The notes under the pieces were generated by a model. That model made no database searches. It was not told the DNA's origin and saw only the letters and a list, made by a program, of their open reading frames with translations. Positions 23,643 through 34,158 of a stretch of DNA of 42,020 nt are shown piece by piece; the stretch's first letter is position 1, and each line of letters opens with the position of its first letter. Origin of the DNA: Ignavibacteria bacterium (GTDB lineage Bacteria; Bacteroidota; Ignavibacteria; UBA10030; SZUA-254); contig JACOSY010000042.1 in the NCBI GenBank assembly GCA_016178595.1, positions 1 to 42,020 on the forward strand, written 5' to 3'. Made by a program: the position numbers and the translations under genes.

Positions 23643-23714
23643 ACCCTCTCCCCCGTCCCCTCTCCCAAATTGGGAGAGGGGTGGCTCCGACGAAGTCGGA
23701 GACGGGGTGAGGGT
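23643..23714. repeat. R1-type multi-stem palindrome
   Basis: CCCCTCTCCCAA (23657-23668) and TTGGGAGAGGGG (23670-23681) form one stem, CTCCGAC/GTCGGAG (23685-23691, 23695-23701) another, and an outer ACCCTC...GAGGGT pair closes the element. Related to 16131-16204. It lies upstream of uvrA in a gap (23387-23762) otherwise without a visible gene. Confidence 0.75.
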
Positions 23715-23762
23715 AAAAGCAGGATTCACAATGTCGCGTGTCATTAGCAGCAAAGTCGAAGG

Positions 23763-26714
23763 GTGCTTGGAAAATCTTTTGAAATGCTTACATTGTATTC
23801 ATCCATTCTGCAATCTATACACATTGTGAGCAAGGTTCGTACAAAGAAATCCAACACGGTCGCGCGCGCGGCTGCTGCCGAAAAAATTCAGAAGCCCACG
23901 AACGGCAGCCGCAAATCCAACATCGTCATTCGCGGTGCGCGTGTTCATAATCTCAAGAACATCTCGCTCGAGCTTCCACGCAACAAGCTGATCGTCTTTA
24001 CCGGCGTGAGCGGTTCCGGGAAATCCAGTCTCGCATTCGATACGATTTACGCGGAAGGACAGCGGCGGTTCGTCGAGAGCCTTTCGGCGTATGCACGGCA
24101 ATTCCTTGAGCGCATGGACAAGCCCGACGTCGATTTTATTCAGGGCATTAGTCCGGCAATTGCCATCGAGCAGAAAACGACCGCCCGCAATCCACGCTCG
24201 ACCGTTGGAACGACGACGGAGATCTATGATTACCTTCGTTTGCTCTACGCTCGCATCGGCAAAACGTATTGTCATAATTGCAAACAGCTTGTCCAGCGCG
24301 ATTCGGTTCGTACCGTACTTGATACGCTTCAAGCGGAGAGCGAAGAGCATGAAGCGGCGAGCGGCGATGGAGGAGGCCTGAAGCTTTACGTGTTGTTTCC
24401 TCTTCATGAACATAAAGATATCCCGCTGAAGGTCGAGCTGGAGAATCTGAAGCGAGAAGGATTCTTCCGCGTCTTCCATAATAATGAGATCATCGACCTG
24501 AATGAACGCACGCTGAACTCTAAAACAAAGAAGAAGGATGTCCTTGTTCTTGTCGATCGTCTCGTGTATCGGAAAGGCGAAGAGAATACACGGATGACGG
24601 ATTCAATCGAAACGGCGTTCAAAGCCGGCGAAGGATATGCCGTTGTAAAATTACCGGACAGTGGGGAGGAGTATCGCTTCAACCAGCATTTCGAGTGCTC
24701 CAACTGCGGCATCCGGTACGAAGAGCCGGACCCGCGGCTTTTTTCCTTCAACAATCCGTTCGGTGCGTGTCCGAAGTGCCAGGGGTTCGGTCGCGCCGTC
24801 GGCATCGATATGGATTTGGTCGTGCCCGATAAAGAAACGTCGCTGCGCGATGGCGCGATCCACCCGTGGATATCGCCGAAGTGGCACAACTGGCTCCGCG
24901 ATCTCCTCCGCATTGCCTACGATGCAAAGCTGCGGATCGACGTGCCGTTCAAAAATCTGACAAAGCGCGAGATCGACATCGTGATGAACGGCTGCGACGG
25001 TTTCGAGGGGATCCACGCTTTCTTCACGATGATCGAACGGAAAATGTATAAGATTTACTATCGCATTCTCCTCAGCCGGTATCGCGGGTACACGACATGC
25101 GATGCGTGCGGCGGCGCGCGGCTACGGCCCGATGCGTTGTATGTTCAGGTTGGTGGAAAGAACATCTCCGATATCGTCCGCATGACAATCGAGGAGGCGC
25201 ATGCGTTCTTCGATCGATTAAAATTGACGCAATTTGAAGTCGACATCGCCCGCAGGATTCTTGAGGAGCTGCGTCGCCGTCTGAAGTATCTCGACGATGT
25301 CGGCATCGGTTACCTCACGCTTGACCGGCTCTCGAATACACTTTCGGGAGGCGAGTCACAGCGCATCAATCTTGCGACCGCACTCGGATCGTCGCTCGTC
25401 GGATCGTTGTACGTCCTCGACGAGCCGAGCATCGGACTTCATCCACGCGATAATCAGAAACTCATTTCCATCCTCAAGTCGTTGAGAGACGTGGGAAACA
25501 CCGTCATCGTCGTCGAGCATGATGCGGAGATGATGGAACACGCCGATCAGATTGTCGATATGGGACCGCGTGCCGGTGAGTTTGGCGGAGAGATAATATT
25601 TCAGGGAGACTACGCGAGCCTGCTTGCCGATATGAAATCCGTTACGGGGCGATACTTGAGCGGGCACGAGTCGATCCCCGTTCCTAAGAAGCGTCGGGGA
25701 ATGTCGAAGCGGAAGATCGTTGTTCGTGGGGCGGCTGAACATAATCTCAAAAACATTGACGTCGAGATTCCACTGAATATGTTTGTAACGATCACCGGTG
25801 TCAGCGGATCGGGAAAGAGCACGTTGGTGCATGAAGTTCTTTATACCGCTCTGAAGCAGATGAAGGGGATGCCCGGTGAATCTGCCGGCAAGCACAGGGC
25901 AATCGAAGGCGCTGAGTTCATCGACGACGTCGAGCTTGTCGATCAATCACCGATCGGCAGAACGCCGCGTTCCAACCCGATCACATACATCAAAGCCTTC
26001 GATATCATCAGGGATCTCCTGGCATCAACGCAGGCGGCGAAAATCCACGGCTACTTGCCGGGGTACTTCTCGTTCAACGTCGAAGGAGGACGCTGCGAAG
26101 CGTGCGAAGGGAGCGGCATTCAAACGATCGAGATGCAATTCCTCGCCGATCTCGAGCTGACGTGCGAGGTGTGCAAGGGGAAGCGATACAAGAAGGAAGT
26201 TCTTGAGATACGCTACCGCGAAAAAAACGTCGATGACATTCTGGGCATGACGGTGACGGAAGCAATCGAGTTTTTCAAAGCGCATCCGAGCGGGAAACGG
26301 GTTGCGCAGCGGCTCCAGGTATTGGATGATGTCGGCATGGGATATATTCGTTTGGGTCAATCGGCGACGACACTCTCAGGCGGTGAGGCACAGCGCATTA
26401 AGCTTTCTTCACATTTGGTGAATCGGGAAAAAGACAAACACACGCTCTTTATCTTCGACGAGCCGACGACTGGCCTTCACTTCGACGACATCGCAAAACT
26501 CCTCCGCGCGTTCAATGCGCTGATTGAAAATGGCAATTCCGTTTTGATCATCGAGCACAACATGGACGTCATCAAATGCGCCGATTGGATGATCGATCTC
26601 GGCCCGGAAGCGGGAGACAAAGGGGGAGAGATTGTTGCAGTGGGAACGCCGGAGGAAGTGGTATCATCGAAGCCATCTTACACGGGAGAATTTCTGAAAC
26701 GACATCTTTCCTAG
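23763..26714 (+). CDS. uvrA: UvrABC excinuclease subunit A
   Basis: A full-length UvrA. It finds DNA damage in nucleotide-excision repair and loads UvrB. It has two ABC ATPase modules, with Walker A motifs GVSGSGKSS (81-89) and GVSGSGKST (about 680) and signatures LSGGESQR and LSGGEAQR. Zinc-binding cysteines are visible in CSNCG...CPKCQG, CDACGG and, in the second half, [10 protein letters not shown]...CEVCKGK. The UvrB-binding/signature region [21 protein letters not shown] is present. The open frame runs from GTG 23763. The first 50 residues are not conserved UvrA, so the true start may be GTG 23826 or later; neither has a good Shine-Dalgarno. Confidence 0.96.
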   Translation: MLGKSFEMLTLYSSILQSIHIVSKVRTKKSNTVARAAAAEKIQKPTNGSRKSNIVIRGARVHNLKNISLELPRNKLIVFTGVSGSGKSSLAFDTIYAEGQRRFVESLSAYARQFLERMDKPDVDFIQGISPAIAIEQKTTARNPRSTVGTTTEIYDYLRLLYARIGKTYCHNCKQLVQRDSVRTVLDTLQAESEEHEAASGDGGGLKLYVLFPLHEHKDIPLKVELENLKREGFFRVFHNNEIIDLNERTLNSKTKKKDVLVLVDRLVYRKGEENTRMTDSIETAFKAGEGYAVVKLPDSGEEYRFNQHFECSNCGIRYEEPDPRLFSFNNPFGACPKCQGFGRAVGIDMDLVVPDKETSLRDGAIHPWISPKWHNWLRDLLRIAYDAKLRIDVPFKNLTKREIDIVMNGCDGFEGIHAFFTMIERKMYKIYYRILLSRYRGYTTCDACGGARLRPDALYVQVGGKNISDIVRMTIEEAHAFFDRLKLTQFEVDIARRILEELRRRLKYLDDVGIGYLTLDRLSNTLSGGESQRINLATALGSSLVGSLYVLDEPSIGLHPRDNQKLISILKSLRDVGNTVIVVEHDAEMMEHADQIVDMGPRAGEFGGEIIFQGDYASLLADMKSVTGRYLSGHESIPVPKKRRGMSKRKIVVRGAAEHNLKNIDVEIPLNMFVTITGVSGSGKSTLVHEVLYTALKQMKGMPGESAGKHRAIEGAEFIDDVELVDQSPIGRTPRSNPITYIKAFDIIRDLLASTQAAKIHGYLPGYFSFNVEGGRCEACEGSGIQTIEMQFLADLELTCEVCKGKRYKKEVLEIRYREKNVDDILGMTVTEAIEFFKAHPSGKRVAQRLQVLDDVGMGYIRLGQSATTLSGGEAQRIKLSSHLVNREKDKHTLFIFDEPTTGLHFDDIAKLLRAFNALIENGNSVLIIEHNMDVIKCADWMIDLGPEAGDKGGEIVAVGTPEEVVSSKPSYTGEFLKRHLS

Positions 26715-26741
26715 TGCGCTGGTTGCCGTACTTCTATAGTC

Positions 26742-27449
26742 TTACCACGCACTCCCGAAGTTGACCGTGATGAAGAATCCGCCGAACTCCTTCTTCGTCA
26801 GCGTTTCGTTGGTCATCGGATTTCGAAGGCTCTCCAATCCATCGCTGAAGTATGGGAGGAAGTAATAGCGGAGATTCATGCCGAGGAGACTTGAGCGTTC
26901 CGAGCCGAAGAATGCACCCACGCCGATATATCCGCCAATCGTATATTTCGGTTGACCTTTACCAAGTGCTGTGAAGTATTCATCATTGTATGGGAAGACG
27001 TAGATCATCGTCGGTCCCGCGGCGACGTTGATGTACGGACGGAAGTTATCGAGGATGTCATCCTTGAAGAGCCGCTTCTGCAATCCCACAAAGAGCGGCA
27101 TCACGAGGAAGCGATTTACTTTGCCGGGCGTAAACTTGTTGCCATAATAATCGACGAACTCCTTCTCATCGTCATCATGTGCCTCGGAGATCGAGAAATC
27201 AAGGAAGCCGGAAAGATCGTCCGAGTACTCGTTCCGATAAAACCCGCCGAGCCCGAATCCTCCGGTTGAAATAAGGAGATCGATACCCCACGAATGCTTC
27301 GGAGGATTCGTCGGCAAGTTTGCCATGTGATCGAGCGATGCTATGGCGGAGCTGTCGGATCGCGATGGTGTTATGGAATCCTGGCCGCAAACCGGTAGGG
27401 TAAGGATGAAGAGACAACTGAGAAGAGCGAGAATTTTTGTGCTGAACAT
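26742..27449 (-). CDS. Outer-membrane beta-barrel protein
   Basis: A 235-residue exported protein with signal peptide MFSTKILALLSCLFILTLPVCG and alternating strands such as WGIDLLISTGGFGLGGFYRNEY, RFLVMPLFVGLQKRLF and RPYINVAAGPTMIYVF, finishing with GGFFITVNFGSAW, an aromatic-terminated last strand typical of outer-membrane barrels. Function unknown. It converges on uvrA, whose stop is 27 bp away. Confidence 0.75.
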   Translation of the reverse strand: MFSTKILALLSCLFILTLPVCGQDSITPSRSDSSAIASLDHMANLPTNPPKHSWGIDLLISTGGFGLGGFYRNEYSDDLSGFLDFSISEAHDDDEKEFVDYYGNKFTPGKVNRFLVMPLFVGLQKRLFKDDILDNFRPYINVAAGPTMIYVFPYNDEYFTALGKGQPKYTIGGYIGVGAFFGSERSSLLGMNLRYYFLPYFSDGLESLRNPMTNETLTKKEFGGFFITVNFGSAW

Positions 27450-27533
27450 GGCGCCGCTTCCTTCCGAAACTCAGAACACTGCTACATGAAATATACTTTT
27501 GAATTGAACCAAAGTCAATGGGAACTTGTTCCC

Positions 27534-28748
27534 TTACGTAACATGAAATACGCCGAATTTCAGGTATCGTGTCTCGGGCATTGCCGGCAGAACCGGGTGA
27601 TCCGGCGCCGCGCCGTGCCACTCGAGCAGATTGACGGTGCGTCCGGACAATCGTGCAGATGCAGCAATAATCTCCAGAAATGTCTCTTCAAAAATGTGAT
27701 GAGAGCACGAGGCAGTGGCAAGTATGCCGCCGGCACTGAGCAACTGAAAAGCGTACTGATGAATCTCCTTGTATCCTCGAATTGCCTTCAGCACGGTCTT
27801 CTTATTCTTTGCAAATGAGGGTGGATCGAGAATAACGAGGTCGTATCTCTCCTTTTTTTCAACGGCTTCTTTGAGGAAGAGGAACGCGTCGCGCGCGATG
27901 AAGTGTGTCTTGGCGTCAAGATGATTGGCGGCTGCATTCTGTGATGCGCGTTCAACCGTTGGCGCTGAAATATCGATTGCCACGACATCCGTTGCGTCGC
28001 TGTACGCAGCATTGAGTGCGAAGCCGCCGTCATTGCAGAAACAATCGAGGACGCGCCCGCCCTTTGCGTATCGCCGGATCGCCTTTCGATTCTCACGCTG
28101 ATCCAGGAAGAACCCCGTCTTTTGTCCCTCCAGTAAATCGATTTGGTATTTGATGCCATACTCCGATATCGTCACAGGCTCGATCGCTCCGCGGATGACT
28201 CCCTTGTGTTGATCGAGTCCTTCAAGCGTGCGGATGAGCGCTTCGTTTCGCTCCACAATTCCTTTCGGATGAAGAAGCGATTCAACGACGTCACACATGA
28301 GCGTCAGGCGTTTATCCATTCCGTAGGAAAACGTCTGGATAGAAAGAAACTCGTTGTACTTGTCGATGATGAGGCCCGGCAGGAAATCTGCTTCACCGTG
28401 CACGAGTCTGAATGTTTCGGCATTCGGATAGAGCTTCCGTCGAAGTGCGAGGGCAGTCTCGATCCGGCGGTGGAAAAATTGGAAGTCGATTTTTTCTTCC
28501 TCCCGGGAAAGGAGGCGGATGGCAATAAGTGAATTGGGATTGAAGAGTCCGAGTCCGAGGAATTGTCCGGCATGATTGTGGAGATGCACGATGTCGCCGA
28601 CCTGCGGCTCTCCGTCGATTGTTTCGATCTCGTTGCTGAATGCCCAGAGATGTCCGTTCTGAATGCGCTTGTCTTCGTTCTTCTTGAGCGTAACGATTTT
28701 GTTCACGGCGATTTGTGCTATTGGCTGTAGGGAGAATTGAGCATCCAT
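27534..28748 (-). CDS. RlmI-type 23S rRNA (cytosine-C5) methyltransferase family
   Basis: From ATG 28748 a 404-residue SAM-dependent methyltransferase of the RlmI/PUA family. An N-terminal PUA-like domain (NKIVTLKKNEDKRIQNGHLWAFSNEI, VGDIVHLHNHAGQFLG) precedes the EEHD-like middle (FRLVHGEADFLPGLIIDKY) and the Rossmann MTase with VLDCFCNDGGFAL and the catalytic DPPSFAKNKK. Family members methylate C1962 of 23S rRNA. The frame extends to 28934, but the extra N-terminal 62 residues overlap the upstream lipoprotein gene. The 5' end overlaps that gene by 31 bp, which suggests coupling. Confidence 0.9.
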   Translation of the reverse strand: MDAQFSLQPIAQIAVNKIVTLKKNEDKRIQNGHLWAFSNEIETIDGEPQVGDIVHLHNHAGQFLGLGLFNPNSLIAIRLLSREEEKIDFQFFHRRIETALALRRKLYPNAETFRLVHGEADFLPGLIIDKYNEFLSIQTFSYGMDKRLTLMCDVVESLLHPKGIVERNEALIRTLEGLDQHKGVIRGAIEPVTISEYGIKYQIDLLEGQKTGFFLDQRENRKAIRRYAKGGRVLDCFCNDGGFALNAAYSDATDVVAIDISAPTVERASQNAAANHLDAKTHFIARDAFLFLKEAVEKKERYDLVILDPPSFAKNKKTVLKAIRGYKEIHQYAFQLLSAGGILATASCSHHIFEETFLEIIAASARLSGRTVNLLEWHGAAPDHPVLPAMPETRYLKFGVFHVT

Positions 28749-29536
28749 GAAAAATATTCTTTGTTGCGCCAGTTCTGCATCCAGACACTGACACCGGCAT
28801 TTGTATCGATCACCGTTTTCGCGAACCTCTTGAGGAGAGCGCCCGCGCTGTCGAAATCCGCTTCGGTTGCATAACGATAGAAACGAGTCGGTGCGTCGTA
28901 GTAATGTCCGCTGCTTTCGAGGGAGTACGGCCAAACACCGACATTGGGAGGTTCGATCTCCTGTAATGGCAAATGATGGATGAGCGTATCATAAAATGCG
29001 GTACACATCCAGGAAGTGCTTGTCAATGTGCCGCAGTAAACCGCAAATGATTGCCGGGGATACCGCCAGAAGAGTGATGCCTCGGGCCGCGAGACACTGC
29101 TGTCGTGCGCAGTAAGCTGTACGGCCGATTCTGAAACAGTCACGGTATATATATCAGTCATGTTGTGGAGATGAACGGCAAGGTGATATTCACCTGGCGA
29201 CACATCGAACGAGTCGCGCGAGGTTGCAGGACCCAGTGCATCCAGGCAAATACTGGGGGCTGTGACGCCGAAGATCGTCACATCAAACTCGTTATTCGTC
29301 CGGATGAGCCGGTAATCAATCCGGAAGTTGAAGCATTCATAAATATCATACGTTCTCATGGTGAGCATAAGGACGGGTGTGCTCGCTGAATCATAACGAG
29401 TAAACTCCTCTGCGATCCTTAGCGACACTTTTCCCCGGATGTCGCGATGGATGTCGTTGCGTGGCCCCTGTCCGGTATCGCATCCGCTAAGAACGATTAC
29501 TACACTTATCCAGACTGCGATGAGGATATTTTTCAT
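28718..29536 (-). CDS. Lipoprotein of unknown function
   Basis: From ATG 29536 a 272-residue lipoprotein with lipobox VLSGC (Cys19) in MKNILIAVWISVVIVLSGCDTG. The mature part has several aromatic strands (GEYHLAVHLHNMTDIYTVTVSES) and a C-terminal domain with five cysteines scattered through it. No family is recognised. A more upstream start (29599) is less likely because the lipobox would be internal. It is separated from fbaB by a terminator and overlaps the RlmI-type gene by 31 bp. Confidence 0.6.
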   Translation of the reverse strand: MKNILIAVWISVVIVLSGCDTGQGPRNDIHRDIRGKVSLRIAEEFTRYDSASTPVLMLTMRTYDIYECFNFRIDYRLIRTNNEFDVTIFGVTAPSICLDALGPATSRDSFDVSPGEYHLAVHLHNMTDIYTVTVSESAVQLTAHDSSVSRPEASLFWRYPRQSFAVYCGTLTSTSWMCTAFYDTLIHHLPLQEIEPPNVGVWPYSLESSGHYYDAPTRFYRYATEADFDSAGALLKRFAKTVIDTNAGVSVWMQNWRNKEYFSWMLNSPYSQ

Positions 29537-29624
29537 GTTGCACCTCCTTGTGTGTGCATGTGTAATGACAAGATACGCTTTTTTGGTTGTACTCTCCATC
29601 GATGCCTATCGTTCCATTGCTAAA

Positions 29625-29658
29625 TAAGAAATCCCCGTCCACGTGCGGGCGAGGATTT
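29625..29658 (-). terminator. Rho-independent terminator after fbaB
   Basis: On the minus strand AAATCC-TCGCCC-GCACGT-GGACGG-GGATTT forms a 12-bp stem with one mismatch and one G-U pair around a 6-nt loop, followed by the T-rich CTTATTT. It lies about 50 bp after the fbaB stop, beyond the R4 palindrome. Confidence 0.75.
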
Positions 29659-29670
29659 GAAATATCTTGG

Positions 29671-29696
29671 AAGGCGACGTCACGTGACGTCGCCTT
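29671..29696. repeat. Perfect 26-bp palindrome (R4, coreless form)
   Basis: AGGCGACGTCAC is joined directly to its complement GTGACGTCGCCT, with one more matching base on each side. The arms are identical to those at 20321-20377, where they enclose 33 bp. It sits between the fbaB stop (29709) and its terminator. Confidence 0.9.
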
Positions 29697-29708
29697 CGAG
29701 CGGAATAT

Positions 29709-30767
29709 TCACGCTACCGTTACTTCCTTGCAGAGGTACACATCCTGAATTGCATTGAGTATCTGCACTCCTTCTTTCATCGGACGCTGGAACGCTTTGC
29801 GACCGCTGATCAATCCCATGCCGCCGGCACGTTTGTTGATGACCGCTGTTCGCACAGCTTCTGCCATGTCCGATTGCCCCTTCGACTCACCGCCCGAGTT
29901 GATCAAGCCGGCACGACCCATGTAGCAGTTCGCAACCTGGTAGCGGCAAAGATCGATGGGGTGATCGCTCGTAAGCTCGTCGTAGACCTTCTTGTGCGTC
30001 TTACCGAACTTGAGCGCGGTGAAACCGCCGTTGTTTTCCGGCAGCTTCTGCTTGATGATGTCTGCTTCAATCGAGACGCCGAGGTGGTTTGCCTGACCGG
30101 TGAGATCGGCAGAGAGGTGAAAATCTTTTTCGGGAGTTTTGAATGCCGGGTTGCGCAGGTAGCACCAGAGAATCGTTGCCATGCCAAGCTCGTGCGCTTG
30201 CTGGAAGGCGAGGCCTACTTCCTGAATCTGCCGCTTCGATTCCGTCGAACCGAAATAGATTGTTGCGCCGACGGCAACAGCGCCCATGTCGAATGCCTGC
30301 TTCACCCGTCCGAAGATGATCTGATCGTATGAATTCGGGTAGGAAAGAAACTCATTGTGGTTCAATTTCATAATGAAGGGAATCTTGTGCGAGTACTTTC
30401 GTGCAACCGCACCCAACACGCCCAACGTTGACGCGACGGCATTGCATCCGCCTTCAATCGCGAGCTTGATGAGATTTTCGGGATCGAAGTAGATCGGGTT
30501 CGGTGCAAAGGATGCGCCCGCGGAATGTTCGATGCCCTGGTCGACCGGCAGAATGGAAACGTAGCCGGTGTGTGCAAGTCGGCCCTGATGAATGAGCCAG
30601 TTCAAGTTCTTCAACACCGGCGCCGGACGATCGGAGTGTGCATACACGCGATCGACATAATCGGGTCCGGGGAGGTGAAGTAATTCCTTCGAGATGGTTT
30701 TGGATGTATGTCCCAATAAACTCTTGGCGTCACTGCCTAAGAGTTGTTCGATGTCGTTGATCTTCAT
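29709..30767 (-). CDS. fbaB: Class I fructose-bisphosphate aldolase, FbaB/DhnA type
   Basis: A 352-residue aldolase of the archaeal-type FbaB family, splitting fructose 1,6-bisphosphate into dihydroxyacetone phosphate and glyceraldehyde 3-phosphate through a lysine Schiff base. Recognisable parts are [14 protein letters not shown] (71-84), [48 protein letters not shown] and the C-terminal [14 protein letters not shown] and [17 protein letters not shown] that bind phosphate. Length is right for the family. A palindrome and a terminator follow it. The divergent HAD gene starts 170 bp away. Confidence 0.94.
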   Translation of the reverse strand: MKINDIEQLLGSDAKSLLGHTSKTISKELLHLPGPDYVDRVYAHSDRPAPVLKNLNWLIHQGRLAHTGYVSILPVDQGIEHSAGASFAPNPIYFDPENLIKLAIEGGCNAVASTLGVLGAVARKYSHKIPFIMKLNHNEFLSYPNSYDQIIFGRVKQAFDMGAVAVGATIYFGSTESKRQIQEVGLAFQQAHELGMATILWCYLRNPAFKTPEKDFHLSADLTGQANHLGVSIEADIIKQKLPENNGGFTALKFGKTHKKVYDELTSDHPIDLCRYQVANCYMGRAGLINSGGESKGQSDMAEAVRTAVINKRAGGMGLISGRKAFQRPMKEGVQILNAIQDVYLCKEVTVA

Positions 30768-30937
30768 TGATCTTCCTTTGTGATGAGATGAAGAATAGAG
30801 CGATTCATATGAAAATATATCAGGAAGAATATACGAAAAAGAGGGGAGAAGAGGAAATGAATTTGTATCCTATGTACTGTTGCTTGCCGACCTCTTTCTT
30901 TGGAACTCCCTCCATTTTTTGGTATATTTTCATCACC

Positions 30938-31612
30938 ATGAACAAACTTTCCTGCATAATTTTCGATCTCGACGGCACACTGACACAGACCAATGAGCTG
31001 ATCTTTGCCAGCTTCAACCACATCGCGAAAAAATATGCTCACCGGACCTACACATCGCAAGAGATTGTCGCAATGTTTGGTCCGCCGGAGGAAGTGGCTG
31101 TCGAAAACATTGTCGGTAAAGATCAGGTTGATGAGGCGATGGATGATCTCTGTGAGTTTTACAACGAACATCACCCGATGATGGCGGAGATTCATGAAGG
31201 CATTCGCGAGCTTCTCGACTTTCTCAAACAGCGCGGGCTTCTTCTTGCACTCTTTACCGGAAAGGGAAAACGGACAACGCTCATCACGCTCGAGAAATTC
31301 AGCCTCAAACCATATTTCGATCTCATCGTCACCGGCAACGATGTCGAGAACCATAAACCATCGGCGGATGGCATCCGGAAAGTGATGAAGACATTTCATT
31401 TGAAACCTGGGGAACTATTGATGGTCGGCGATGCCGTTTCGGATGTGAAAGCTGCGCACGAAGCGGGTGTCGCGATCGCGGCAGTGTTATGGGATTCGTA
31501 TGGCAAGGAGAAGGTACTACAGATGGATCCGGATTACCGGTTCCACAACGTGGGCGCGTTCACGGAGTGGCTGAAATGTGCTGTGCCATCCGGCGGGGTG
31601 CGCACCCATTGA
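30938..31612 (+). CDS. HAD-superfamily phosphatase (phosphoglycolate phosphatase/PpaX-like)
   Basis: From ATG 30938 a 224-residue HAD hydrolase. Motif I is IIFDLDGTLTQT with nucleophile Asp10 and Asp12; motif II is the Thr in LALFTGKGKRT; motif III is the Lys in NHKPSADG; motif IV is MVGDAVSDVKAAHEAG. The cap after motif I is the helical C1 type of phosphoglycolate phosphatase and PpaX. Substrate is not decided. In-frame upstream starts (30767) lie in A/T-rich DNA and add a poor sequence. No Shine-Dalgarno is evident. Its stop overlaps the TTG start of the next gene. Confidence 0.87.
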   Translation: MNKLSCIIFDLDGTLTQTNELIFASFNHIAKKYAHRTYTSQEIVAMFGPPEEVAVENIVGKDQVDEAMDDLCEFYNEHHPMMAEIHEGIRELLDFLKQRGLLLALFTGKGKRTTLITLEKFSLKPYFDLIVTGNDVENHKPSADGIRKVMKTFHLKPGELLMVGDAVSDVKAAHEAGVAIAAVLWDSYGKEKVLQMDPDYRFHNVGAFTEWLKCAVPSGGVRTH

Positions 31613-33132
31613 ACGACTTCCCCTGGCTTCGACGGCTGATCATCGTCGCGCTTCCGGTTATCGTTGCATTTTTCTACATGACGGCATCGCGGCATTTTTC
31701 GTACACGCCCGACGGCACGTACATTTACTTGCAGTTTGCCAAAAACGTCGTTCGGGGCGCCGGGATTGCATTCAACGCCGGAGAGCCCACCTACGGCGTG
31801 ACCAGTCCGCTCTGGCTTTTCGTCATTGCACTTGGAGGGAAATTGGGTCTTGATCTGTACATGGCTGCGAAGGCGATGGATCTCGTATTCGCAAGCCTCG
31901 GTCTTGTCGCGTTCTTCTTCGTTGCATACGAAGTAATCCGGAACGGCGTCGTGGCGCTTTGCGCGACGGTGGCATTCTCCGTTGATGCCTGGTATCTTCG
32001 CTGGGCAGGCTCTGGCATGGAAACCTCGCTCTCGGTACTTCTTGTCCTGCTGACGTTTCTCTTCTGTCTGCGAAACGAATACTTCCTTTCCATAGTCTTC
32101 GCAGCGCTGCTGACGCTCGTCCGGCTCGAAGCGATTCTCATGGTTGGACTCATCATTCTCGATGCCTATATCAACTCGCAGAACAAACGGCGGGCACTGA
32201 AACTGGGCACTGCGCTCCTCGTGGTGTATAGCGCGCTCATTGTTCCATGGTTCCTCTATGCACGGATGACGTTTGGATCAGCCGTTCCGACTGCTGCTAT
32301 GGGGAACATTGGTTTCAAATTCACGATCGATGCGATGGCGCCGACGTTTACCAACGTACTCGAGACAATCGTTGCTCCGAATGGAGTTGCAATCGCCGTT
32401 CTCATCGTCGCAGGGATCGTCTTGTTGATGAAGAGAAAGGATCTCGTGTCGCTCGATCCGAGCGAAGAGTCTACCGAGAAATTTTTCATCTTCCGGCAAA
32501 GTCTCATCGGCGTTGGATGGATTGCTCTGATTTCCCTCTTCTATATTAGTATGAAAACCGGCGTCGTCTCGCGTTATCTTTTACTTGTGACGCCGTTTAT
32601 CGTGATCTATGCGTTTTTGTTTCTCATGAGGGCGATCCTTCTCCTTCCCTGGCGGCGTTTTGCGTATGCAGCGGTTTTCGTGTTTGCAGCGCTCGTGATG
32701 TTGCAGAACCAGGTCTTTTATCGCTCGATTGTTCTGCCGGGAATCGAAGCATTCGAAGTGGGGATGGAAGGATGTCTCATCCCGATCGGGAAGTGGCTCG
32801 CGGAAAACACCCCGGCCGGATCGTCGGTCGTCGTCGGCGATATCGGTGCAATTGGTTATCACTCCGACAGAAGAGTATTCGACACTGCCGGGCTTGCATC
32901 GCCGGTATTCCTTCCGCTGCTGCACCGCGGATTTGAACCGTACGATATTATTGAGAAAAAAATGTACCGGACATACTGCGAGCCTGATTTTGTTATCGAC
33001 CGGTCCGAACAGCCGGAGCGATTGAAGAATGACCCCGAACTTCTGCCGCTCGCGACGCGTCCATTCTATTACACGGGCCTCTCGAATTCGAAGATCATCT
33101 TCTACACGATCTACAAAGTCAACAAACTCTAA
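31609..33132 (+). CDS. Polytopic membrane protein, GT-C/GT39-like glycosyltransferase
   Basis: A 507-residue protein (start TTG 31609, overlapping the HAD stop as TTGA) with about nine to ten hydrophobic segments. After the first helix, YTPDGTYIYLQFAKNVVRGAGIAFNAGEPTYGVTSPLW carries the acidic residue and the loop usual in PMT/ArnT-like GT-C enzymes that use polyprenyl-phosphate sugars. The C-terminal soluble part (GKWLAENTPAGSSVVVGDIGAIGYHSDRRVFDTAGL) is also typical, as in bacterial ones with a VGDIG-YxSxRxxxDxxGL motif. Sugar and acceptor are unknown. An upstream in-frame start (31489) would overlap the HAD gene by 120 bp. Confidence 0.75.
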   Translation: MNDFPWLRRLIIVALPVIVAFFYMTASRHFSYTPDGTYIYLQFAKNVVRGAGIAFNAGEPTYGVTSPLWLFVIALGGKLGLDLYMAAKAMDLVFASLGLVAFFFVAYEVIRNGVVALCATVAFSVDAWYLRWAGSGMETSLSVLLVLLTFLFCLRNEYFLSIVFAALLTLVRLEAILMVGLIILDAYINSQNKRRALKLGTALLVVYSALIVPWFLYARMTFGSAVPTAAMGNIGFKFTIDAMAPTFTNVLETIVAPNGVAIAVLIVAGIVLLMKRKDLVSLDPSEESTEKFFIFRQSLIGVGWIALISLFYISMKTGVVSRYLLLVTPFIVIYAFLFLMRAILLLPWRRFAYAAVFVFAALVMLQNQVFYRSIVLPGIEAFEVGMEGCLIPIGKWLAENTPAGSSVVVGDIGAIGYHSDRRVFDTAGLASPVFLPLLHRGFEPYDIIEKKMYRTYCEPDFVIDRSEQPERLKNDPELLPLATRPFYYTGLSNSKIIFYTIYKVNKL

Positions 33133-33161
33133 CTTCGCGATCGTCAGCTACGAGGAAAGCC

Positions 33162-34154
33162 ATGAGTAAATTTCCAGTTGGTGTTATTGGCGTGGGTCAC
33201 TTGGGTTCATTGCACGCGAAGATGCTCGCCGGTATTTCATCCGTGGAGCTGGTCGGAGTCTCGGACATCGATTTTTCGCGCACCGAAACTGTTGCAAAGG
33301 AGGTAGGAGTAAAAGCTTTTGAATCACTCGATGAATTGCTCGTGCATGTGAAAGCGGTTACGATCGCCACGCCCACAAGCACACACTTCGCGATTGCCTC
33401 GAAGGTGATCGAGAAGAGAATCCATGCGTTCATTGAAAAACCGATCACGAGTAGTGTCGAAGAAGCGGAAGGTCTCATTCGGCTTGCACGAAAACACAAT
33501 GTGAAAATCCAGGTGGGTCACATCGAGCGGTTCAATCCGGCACTGCTGGCGCTTGAACAGTATGAACTCAAGCCGATGTTTGTGGAATCGCACAGGCTCG
33601 CGCAGTTCAATCCGCGTGGGACCGATGTTGCCGTAGTGCTTGACTTGATGATTCACGACATCGATATTATTCTTAGCCTCGTACAGTCTCCGGTGGAGAA
33701 AATCGATGCAAATGGCGTGGCCGTTATCTCTGATACGATCGACATCGCGAATGCCCGGCTACAGTTTGAGAACGGCTGCGTTGCGAACGTCACGGCAAGT
33801 CGCATTTCACAGAAGAAGATGAGAAAGATGCGGCTCTTCCAGCGCGACGCATATATATCGCTCGATTTTTCTGAAGGACTTGCCGAGATCTACCGGCTCA
33901 CCGATGGAAGCGGCAAGGCTGGCTCATCCGCGATGATGCTTGGGCACATCGACTCCGGCAAAGTGAAGAAAACGATTGTCTACGAGCAGCCGGAAATGAA
34001 GGAAGTTAATGCGCTGAAATACGAGCTTGAACTGTTCGTCGGTGCGATTCTGCACGATACGAAGCCTGTCGTAACTGCGGAAGAGGCAACGCTCGCCCTC
34101 CGCATCGCGCATGACATCATGGAAAAGATCAATCGGCAGAAACTCGCTCTATAA
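33162..34154 (+). CDS. Gfo/Idh/MocA-family oxidoreductase
   Basis: A 330-residue NAD(P)-dependent oxidoreductase. The Rossmann motif is GVIGVGHLGSLHAKML (7-22), the Gfo/Idh EKP motif is IEKPITSS (91-98), and VGHIERFNPALLAL and LMIHDIDIILSLV contain the usual catalytic-domain histidines. From memory, the VGHIERFNPA form resembles UDP-GlcNAc 3-dehydrogenases of the GnnA type used for 3-amino lipid A, but no partner (lpx or gnnB) lies nearby, so this is only a suggestion. AAGGAGG-like spacing is weak (GAGGAAAGCC upstream). It follows the membrane glycosyltransferase by 29 bp. Confidence 0.87.
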   Translation: MSKFPVGVIGVGHLGSLHAKMLAGISSVELVGVSDIDFSRTETVAKEVGVKAFESLDELLVHVKAVTIATPTSTHFAIASKVIEKRIHAFIEKPITSSVEEAEGLIRLARKHNVKIQVGHIERFNPALLALEQYELKPMFVESHRLAQFNPRGTDVAVVLDLMIHDIDIILSLVQSPVEKIDANGVAVISDTIDIANARLQFENGCVANVTASRISQKKMRKMRLFQRDAYISLDFSEGLAEIYRLTDGSGKAGSSAMMLGHIDSGKVKKTIVYEQPEMKEVNALKYELELFVGAILHDTKPVVTAEEATLALRIAHDIMEKINRQKLAL

Positions 34155-34158
34155 TAGT

